From Acidobacteriota bacterium (lineage in GTDB: Bacteria > Acidobacteriota > Vicinamibacteria > Vicinamibacterales > UBA2999): a DNA stretch of 36,290 nt. Shown piece by piece: positions 30,819 to 36,290 of this stretch. The DNA lies in contig JABFSA010000072.1 in the NCBI GenBank assembly GCA_013140775.1, forward strand, positions 1 to 36,290, written 5' to 3'. Under the pieces are notes generated by a model that saw only the letters and a list, made by a program, of their open reading frames with translations, did not search any database and had not been told where the DNA came from. Within the stretch, counting starts at the first letter, position 1; every line of letters starts with the position of its first letter. Position numbers and translations under genes: made by a program.

Positions 30819-33172
30819 TCGAGGACGCCATCGAGGAAGTCCGGGTGATGACGTCAAACATTTCGGCGGAGTACGGCCGCTTCGCGGGTGGTGTCGCCAA
30901 CGCGATTACCCGGTCCGGTGGAAACGTCTTCAGCGGTTCTTTTCGCACGACCTTCAACAACGACAGCTGGAGGGCCCTGACCCCCTACGAACAGGAACAC
31001 TCTCTCGCACCGGCGGATACCGTCGTGCCCACGTACGAAGCCACCGGCGGGGGACCGGTGCTGCGGGACAAGCTCTGGTTCTTTACGGCCGTCCGGTTCG
31101 AGACGCAGAAGGCCGCGCAGACGACCCGATATACGAACCTCGCTTACGAGGAAGAGGAACGAGATCGTCGGTTCGAAGGCAAGGCGACGTGGCTGGTGGC
31201 GAAGGGGCAGACGATACGCGCTGCGTACTCAGGTCGCAACCTCCGGCAGCCCAGTGTCGCGTCCGCCGTGATCATGGACCTTGCAAGCCTGTCAGAGCGA
31301 CGTGAGGCCGACCGACTGGTCTCGCTCAACTATTCAGGCGTCCTGAGCTCAGGCTTCTTCGTCGAAGGGCAGTATTCGCGGCGTCAATACAGGATTCGCG
31401 GCGTGGGGTCCCGCTTTACGGATGTTGTACGAGGCACACTGATTCTCGATCGCTCGCGCGACAGCGCACGGTGGAACTCTCCGACGTTTTGCGCCGTGTG
31501 CGGCCCGGACGGCTCCGAGACGATCGAGGCGCGAGACAACTTCGATGCGGTTGTGAAGGGCTCGTATTACTGGTCCACGCGTACGCGCGGTGCCCATCAC
31601 GTGGTCTTCGGTGCGGACGTATTCGAAGACAGCCGCCAGAACGACAACTGGCAATCGGGCAGTGGCTATCGTCTCGTCGTCAACAACACGCTCATACGTG
31701 ACAACGGCACGAGCCTGTATCCGGTGATTCAGTCGGGAACGACGCCGACCCAGGCGGCGGCAACCTACCTTCAATGGAATCCGATCTTCACGTCGAGCGC
31801 CGGAAGCCGTCTCCGTACCTATTCCGGATTCGTGAACGACTCATGGACAGCCGGTCCTCACTGGTCCTTCAATCTGGGCGTTCGCTGGGACCATACCGAC
31901 GCGAAAGACCAGGCACGAACGCCTGTGAGCGATGCACAGGCGTGGAGCCCGCGTGTATCGGCCACGTGGGATCCGACCGCCACGGGAGCGTGGACGCTGC
32001 ATGGAGGGTTCTCGCGCTACAGCATGGGCGTGGCGAGCGCGATCGCCGACCTGGGATCCGGAGCAGGCCGCAACTCGTCGTTCCGGTACGTGTACATGGG
32101 GCCGTCGATCAATCTCGACGCCAGCGCGGCGCAGCCGGTTTCCACGTCGGACGCGTTGACCACCGTCTTCGACTGGTTCCTGGCGAACGGTGGAACCAAT
32201 CGTCCGTTGCGTGACGCGCCTACGTATGCCGGTGTCAATCGAGTCGTCGGTTCCGACCTCTCCACACCCAGCGCCTACGACTTCACGGTCGGTTTCGGCC
32301 GCCGGCTTGGCACGCGGGGCTCGATGCGGCTGGACGGGATCTTTCGGGAGTTCCGAGACTTCTATGCCGAGCAGAAGGATCTGACCACCGGGCGTGTCAC
32401 CGACCCTCGGGGACAGCTCTACGACCTTGGCCTGATCGTGAACACCAACGAGATGAAGAGAGGGTACAAGGCGCTGCAGGCGCAAGTGCAGTACGCGCCG
32501 CGAACGTCAATCACCGTGGGCGGCAATTACACGCTGTCGCGTGCGCGCGGGAACTTCGAGGGCGAGTTTGAGGCCAGTGGTCCGGCTGTTTCCGAGGCCC
32601 TTTTGTATCCCGAATATGTGAGGGAGAGCTGGGCCTACCCGACTGGCCTTCTGGCGATCGACGAGCGCCACAATCTGCGGCTGTGGCTCAGTTACGGCAT
32701 GGCCGTCGCGGCTGCCAGGGCGGATGTCTCTGTCCTGCAGCAGCTCACTTCCGGTGCACCACAAAGCCCGGACGCCCCGATCGTGGTGACAGGATTTCTC
32801 CCCAATCCTGGCTATGTGACCCCCCCTGTGATCGGCACCTACTTCTTTGGCGGCCGAGGCGTGGACACAACCGATGCGGCGGCATCGACCGATCTGTCGT
32901 TGAACGTGTCCGCGCCCATTCTTCGCGACAGACTCCGGGTGTTCGCGCGGTTCGTTCTTGGCAACATCTTCAACCAGGCCGTCGTCACCCGTCCGGACGA
33001 TACGGTGCTGACCGCGGTGCTGGATCCGGCGCTTGCGCTTTTCAATCCGTTCACGCAGAGCCCAGTCGAAGGTGTGCACTATCGGCTGGGCCCGACCTAC
33101 GGGCAGGCGCTCTCCGCTGACGGGTGGCAGCGTCCTCGCTGGTTCGCGTTCAGCGCCGGATTCCGATTCTGA
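30761..33172 (+). CDS. TonB-dependent receptor, plug and barrel part after a frameshift
   Basis: This is the 3' piece, shown from the TTG at 30761 that begins LVDGVVLNETLRNQARPL, a normal plug continuation of the preceding piece. It contains EEVRVMTSNISAEYGRFAGGVANAITRSGGN, typical of Oar-like receptors, then a long beta-barrel ending WFAFSAGFRF with the terminal Phe used for outer-membrane insertion. Restoring one base near 30759-30762 gives one 982-residue protein with no internal stop. The barrel shows no further damage, so the break is recent or a sequencing error. Substrate is unknown. On its own this piece has no export signal. Confidence 0.8.
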   Translation: MVDGVVLNETLRNQARPLVIEDAIEEVRVMTSNISAEYGRFAGGVANAITRSGGNVFSGSFRTTFNNDSWRALTPYEQEHSLAPADTVVPTYEATGGGPVLRDKLWFFTAVRFETQKAAQTTRYTNLAYEEEERDRRFEGKATWLVAKGQTIRAAYSGRNLRQPSVASAVIMDLASLSERREADRLVSLNYSGVLSSGFFVEGQYSRRQYRIRGVGSRFTDVVRGTLILDRSRDSARWNSPTFCAVCGPDGSETIEARDNFDAVVKGSYYWSTRTRGAHHVVFGADVFEDSRQNDNWQSGSGYRLVVNNTLIRDNGTSLYPVIQSGTTPTQAAATYLQWNPIFTSSAGSRLRTYSGFVNDSWTAGPHWSFNLGVRWDHTDAKDQARTPVSDAQAWSPRVSATWDPTATGAWTLHGGFSRYSMGVASAIADLGSGAGRNSSFRYVYMGPSINLDASAAQPVSTSDALTTVFDWFLANGGTNRPLRDAPTYAGVNRVVGSDLSTPSAYDFTVGFGRRLGTRGSMRLDGIFREFRDFYAEQKDLTTGRVTDPRGQLYDLGLIVNTNEMKRGYKALQAQVQYAPRTSITVGGNYTLSRARGNFEGEFEASGPAVSEALLYPEYVRESWAYPTGLLAIDERHNLRLWLSYGMAVAAARADVSVLQQLTSGAPQSPDAPIVVTGFLPNPGYVTPPVIGTYFFGGRGVDTTDAAASTDLSLNVSAPILRDRLRVFARFVLGNIFNQAVVTRPDDTVLTAVLDPALALFNPFTQSPVEGVHYRLGPTYGQALSADGWQRPRWFAFSAGFRF

Positions 33173-33173
33173 A

Positions 33174-33656
33174 CTAGAGTCCCAGACGCCATGCCGCCAG
33201 CGGGGGTGGCATGAGCTCCGACGTCGTGGTGTACACCACCCACGGCGCAGCGGTCTGCATGGCGCGAACCGTTGCCGGGGGAGCCGCCGGGGCCGCGGAT
33301 GCTTTGCAGACAGCCTCGTGAAGGAGTCGCTTGTCGGCTTCGTTCGTGGCAAGCCTTGCTGCGCCAAACCCGATGCAGCTGCTGGTTGCGAGCACTGCCA
33401 GGAGGTGACCGACGTCCGCCTGGTGGACCAGCGGACCCGGAAAGCCGAGGGCCCAGACGCAGGCGGTGCTGGCGAGCGCGGCGAGCGCGACGTTGCCTGC
33501 GAGCCCGATTCGCAGGACGCGCGTGGTGCCGCCCGACTTGACGAACGCGGGAAGCAGTCTAAGATTGTCAGTCATTACCGCGTTCAGCAGTCCGCCGCCG
33601 GCGCCAAGAAGCAGCGCGAGCGAGAACCAGGTGACCGAGACGGTGGTGGTTGGCAT
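33174..33656 (-). CDS. Small membrane protein of unknown function
   Basis: A 160-residue protein with three to four hydrophobic segments: SVTWFSLALLLGAGGGLLNAV (about 6-26), VLRIGLAGNVALAALASTACVWALG (about 47-71), and VGHLLAVLATSSCIGFGAARLA (about 82-103). The C-terminal third is Ala/Pro-rich and less hydrophobic (ASAAPAAPPATVRAMQ). I do not recognise the family. The start is ATG 33656, without a clear ribosome binding site; GAGG lies about 16 bases upstream. It is divergent from the ECF sigma gene and converges on the receptor gene with only one base between stops. Antisense frames exist across it, so the gene is likely but not certain. Confidence 0.55.
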   Translation of the reverse strand: MPTTTVSVTWFSLALLLGAGGGLLNAVMTDNLRLLPAFVKSGGTTRVLRIGLAGNVALAALASTACVWALGFPGPLVHQADVGHLLAVLATSSCIGFGAARLATNEADKRLLHEAVCKASAAPAAPPATVRAMQTAAPWVVYTTTSELMPPPLAAWRLGL

Positions 33657-33752
33657 CAGGGTGTGACGATCCTCGGGCGGGATAATCCGGCCGGGGATAG
33701 CGCTCTAGAGGGAAGAACGCCGGCTACCCCGAAGTTGTACAAACAGATGTTG

Positions 33753-33785
33753 TGGTGCGCAGCGGTGCACAGCACTGCTCCACCA
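33753..33785 (+). promoter_or_regulatory. Hairpin abutting the ribosome binding site of the right-hand sigma gene
   Basis: TGGTG (33753-33757) pairs with CACCA (33781-33785), and inside it GTGC-ACA-GCAC forms a second stem. The 3' end includes the first A of AGGAGG. Folding would partly mask the ribosome binding site of the sigma gene at 33800. No promoter or ligand site is clear. Confidence 0.4.
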
Positions 33786-33799
33786 GGAGGCTCGTAGTC

Positions 33800-34390
33800 G
33801 TGGACTCCCCCCCGGGACGCCTGCCTGATGCCGAAGCACGCTCCGAGGAGCTGTTTCGTCGGGCCAAGGATGGCGATGGCGGCGCTCTGGATCAACTCTT
33901 TGCCCGTTACCTGCCTCGCTTGCGGCGCTGGGCGCATGGGCGGGTACCAATCTGGGCGAGAGATTCGATCGACACGGGCGACCTCGTACAGGAGACCGCG
34001 CTCAGGGCCTACGCGAATCTTCCCAGCTTCGAGCCGCATCACGACAAGGGAGCACTTTTCGGATACCTCCGCCGTGCCCTGATCAACAGGATTCACGATC
34101 AGTTCCGACACAGGTCGCGGCATGCGGCTCCTGCCGCGCTCGACGAAAGCAGTCCCGACCCATCAGCGTCACCGCTTGAGTCGGCCATCGATGGAGAGGA
34201 GCGGCGTCGCTACGAGTCCGGCCTTCAGCGATTGCGGCCGAGCGATCGCTTGGCCATCGTTGGCAGGGTCGAGCTGGGATACAGCTACGAGCAGCTTGCC
34301 CTGATTCTCGAAAAGCCCTCGCCACAAGCAGCCCGCCTCGCGGTGCGTCGGGCTTTACTCCGACTCAAGAACGAGGTGGACGCTGGCTGA
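33800..34390 (+). CDS. ECF-type RNA polymerase sigma factor, kinase-associated
   Basis: A 196-residue sigma factor beginning at GTG 33800 with AGGAGG nine bases upstream; the frame is open a further 16 codons back to 33752 without a good site. Region 2 (about 15-95) has EELFRRAKDGDGGALDQLFARYLPRLRRWAHG, DTGDLVQETALRAYANLPSFEP and GYLRRALINRIHDQFR. Region 4 (about 130-190) has PSDRLAIVGRVELGYSYEQLALILEKPSPQAARLAVRRALLRL. This sequence type is usual in Acidobacteriota next to Ser/Thr kinase genes. No anti-sigma gene is adjacent; the kinase 31 bases downstream is the likely controller, as for EcfP/PknT in Vibrio. That link is inference. Confidence 0.88.
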   Translation: MDSPPGRLPDAEARSEELFRRAKDGDGGALDQLFARYLPRLRRWAHGRVPIWARDSIDTGDLVQETALRAYANLPSFEPHHDKGALFGYLRRALINRIHDQFRHRSRHAAPAALDESSPDPSASPLESAIDGEERRRYESGLQRLRPSDRLAIVGRVELGYSYEQLALILEKPSPQAARLAVRRALLRLKNEVDAG

Positions 34391-34421
34391 CACAAGCCGC
34401 CGACGAGACGCGCTCATTTCC

Positions 34422-36290
34422 ATGCTGGCGAACGGCCCCACGGTGGACTGGCGACTCGTGGACGCCGATGCCACGCTTGGAATTCCTGCGGCGGGCCAGC
34501 GAGACCTGCCGGGGATCTTCAACCGATGGTGGCAGCGTGTTGCTTCTGTCGCCTGGAAAGTCGTCCTCATAACGGGCCTGCTTCAAGTTCTTGCGGTAGC
34601 CCTCCAGGCTCCAGTTGCTCTCGCGCGCCCAGCGGCGCCGATGCCGGGGTGGCTGTTCCTGGCAAACGTCCTCCTGTTTGGCGTCTCTGGTGCACTCCTG
34701 CTTTTTGGAGGCAGGCGCGACACTCGCCTGCAGTCACTGGGCGGCGTATTCGTCTTGATCGCAACCGCTTTTTCTCATCCCCTCGCGGTACGGATCGGTG
34801 ATTCCATCTGGCTGAACAGCGCGTTGGCGATGATCTGCGCCGATGCCTTTTGTGCTGCGGCACTCTGGCAGTTTGTCTGGGCATTTCCTCAGAGACCGAA
34901 TGTCGAAGAGAAGGCACTCCGGTGGGTGGGTCGGTCGTTTGTATGGGGTTCGGCAGCGCTCGGGGTCTTTCTCGTCGGTATCAATCTGCTCGGGAGTCTT
35001 CCTTCGAGCGTGGGTTGGGCGAACGATGCCGTCGTGCGCGCGTTTCGTCGCGACACGCTCAACTCCGCGTATTGGCTGCTGACCTTCGGAATCGGTTTGC
35101 TCGCGTTTCCGTACCTGGGATGGAAGACCCACGGCGAAGAGACACCCCTGGCACGGCGTCGTGTGAATTTTGTCTTCTGGGCGCTGGTCGTGGGCATCGG
35201 ACCGATGGTGCTCGCGGTGATCGCCTCGATCTTCTTCCCTGTACTTGGCCAGGCCCCGTGGAGGCAGATCATCGGGATTGCCTTGTATGCGGCACTCGCG
35301 TCCACCGTGCCCGCGATCGCATACGCCGTGCTCGTCGAACGGGTGATGTCGATCGAGTTCACGGTCGCCAGAGCGAGGCAGTGGCAGATTGCCAGAACCT
35401 GCGCGTCATACTTCGGCCTCGTTCCGCTGTCGTATCTCTCTATTGATCTCTACCTTCACCGGGAAGTGAGTCTCGTCACGTATCTTGACGGTGGGCGGGG
35501 CCTCAGCCTCTTCGTGCTCCTGTTCGTCGGTTTCACCGCGCTGACATTCCGCTATCAGCTGCTTTTCGGCGTGGACCGGTGGTTTCGAGCGGATCGTGCG
35601 AATCCGGCCGAATCGCTCTCCCGGCTTGAGGGGCTCCTGAAAGGCACTCGGACCATCCGCGATGCGACAGAAGCCCTGGCCGTCGCGATCGAGCGCGCCA
35701 TTGGTCCAACCTCCGTCGGCGTGCTTGTCGTCAACGACGACGGCAGCCGGTTGATTCCCCTTGCCGGCTCTGCTCCATCGATGGCCGCAGACTCCGCGCT
35801 CGCAGATCTGGTGCGGACCGCCGTTCCAAATATGCCGCTTCGAATGACCGCCACCGGGCCTGTGTTTCCGCTACTGCCCCACGATGACCAGCGGTGGGCG
35901 TCCAAGGTGGGAGTCGATGTCATGGCGCCACTGCTTGGATCGACCGGCGCGCTTTTTGGCGTCGTCTATCTGGGCGAAGCTCGACACGGCCTGCCGTACA
36001 GCGATGAGGACTGCGCGCTGCTGCGGTCTATGTGTGCGCAGGTCGGCCTTCGGCTCGAGAACCAATGGCTGCGCGATCGACCGTCGCCGCGTGGCGAACA
36101 GGAGCTTGCGCCCCGGGAACCGGGCGCCCACTGGAAGCACGAGCCAGCCGAGATCTGCCTCCGGTGTTCGCGCGCGTGGCCCCCGACGACAAGCCAATGC
36201 GCGTGCGGCTCCGCGGTGGCACCGGGTGCGCTTCCGCTTGTGACAGCCGGCAAGTTCAGGCTCGAACGTCAGATTGGGTCGGGCGGGATG
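34422..36290 (+). CDS. Membrane Ser/Thr protein kinase with GAF domain and zinc ribbon (3' end outside window)
   Basis: The frame is open to the right edge; 623 residues are visible. Residues ~40-380 hold eight to ten membrane segments, such as WLFLANVLLFGVSGALLLFG and FVFWALVVGIGPMVLAVIASIFF. Residues ~401-550 are a GAF-type sensor (TSVGVLVVNDDGSRLIPLAG, LFGVVYLGEARHGLPYSDED). A zinc ribbon follows with Cys579, 582, 593 and 595 (CLRCSRAW...CACG). The window ends in FRLERQIGSGGM, the Gly-rich loop at the start of a Hanks-type kinase. The rest of the kinase is not visible. ATG 34422 has a weak site; the frame continues upstream to a CTG at 34383 that overlaps the sigma stop, with ADTSRRRDAL sequence that might be real. 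It follows the sigma gene closely, so they are probably one operon. Confidence 0.85.
   Translation, partial: MLANGPTVDWRLVDADATLGIPAAGQRDLPGIFNRWWQRVASVAWKVVLITGLLQVLAVALQAPVALARPAAPMPGWLFLANVLLFGVSGALLLFGGRRDTRLQSLGGVFVLIATAFSHPLAVRIGDSIWLNSALAMICADAFCAAALWQFVWAFPQRPNVEEKALRWVGRSFVWGSAALGVFLVGINLLGSLPSSVGWANDAVVRAFRRDTLNSAYWLLTFGIGLLAFPYLGWKTHGEETPLARRRVNFVFWALVVGIGPMVLAVIASIFFPVLGQAPWRQIIGIALYAALASTVPAIAYAVLVERVMSIEFTVARARQWQIARTCASYFGLVPLSYLSIDLYLHREVSLVTYLDGGRGLSLFVLLFVGFTALTFRYQLLFGVDRWFRADRANPAESLSRLEGLLKGTRTIRDATEALAVAIERAIGPTSVGVLVVNDDGSRLIPLAGSAPSMAADSALADLVRTAVPNMPLRMTATGPVFPLLPHDDQRWASKVGVDVMAPLLGSTGALFGVVYLGEARHGLPYSDEDCALLRSMCAQVGLRLENQWLRDRPSPRGEQELAPREPGAHWKHEPAEICLRCSRAWPPTTSQCACGSAVAPGALPLVTAGKFRLERQIGSGGM

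Noticed and set aside
1..36290. CRISPR arrays, IS elements, prophage genes, rRNA
   Set aside because: No direct repeat array, transposase, integrase or rRNA motif was seen on either strand.

Overview
The window looks like chromosomal DNA of a GC-rich Acidobacteriota, most likely the Vicinamibacteria (subgroup 6) lineage. This is inferred from the gene content: Oar-like TonB-dependent receptors with an N-terminal carboxypeptidase-regulatory domain, an ECF sigma factor paired with a zinc-ribbon/GAF Ser/Thr kinase, and an acidobacterial type of C8-C11-C20 zinc-ribbon unknown protein. There is no phage, insertion sequence, CRISPR array, rRNA or tRNA that I can recognise. Coding density is very high and many genes overlap by a few bases.

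Layout. 1-2020: the end of a TonB gene, then exbB and two exbD genes (the proton-driven energiser of outer-membrane receptors), closed by a bidirectional terminator. 2045-4507 (minus): an ECF sigma factor, a cysteine-free membrane protein that is probably its anti-sigma factor, and a membrane protein with a bactofilin-like beta-helix. 4669-8037 (minus): a 1122-residue TonB-dependent receptor. 8256-9239 (minus): a TPR lipoprotein, divergent from the stringent-response enzyme Rel (9480-11648) with two clear back-to-back promoters. 11666-13617 (minus): carbonic anhydrase, RidA, ribosomal protein L28 and a conserved zinc-ribbon unknown. 13618-14268 is a 650-base gap of unusually low GC with several imperfect hairpins. 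Then dksA-like and lon (plus).

17234-22841 (minus) is a tightly packed operon ileS-lspA-lgt-rluD-nudix, combining isoleucyl-tRNA synthesis with lipoprotein maturation. It diverges from a HAD hydrolase (22907-23608) over a shared -10 region. 23639-29255 (minus) is a nine-gene run moaE-moaD-prfA-prmC-HIT-small ORF-panB-panC-coaX, which links molybdopterin synthesis, translation termination and pantothenate/CoA synthesis. The small ORF (44 codons) has a strong ribosome binding site and overlaps the panB start. thiD (29360-30142) lies upstream.

30225-33172 encodes a second TonB-dependent receptor interrupted by a one-base frameshift. A small unknown membrane protein follows on the minus strand. 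From 33800 an ECF sigma factor and a multi-pass membrane GAF/zinc-ribbon/Ser-Thr kinase run off the right edge. This last pair, with no anti-sigma gene next to it, is the most interesting signalling module in the window. The left-hand sigma/anti-sigma/beta-helix trio is the second.
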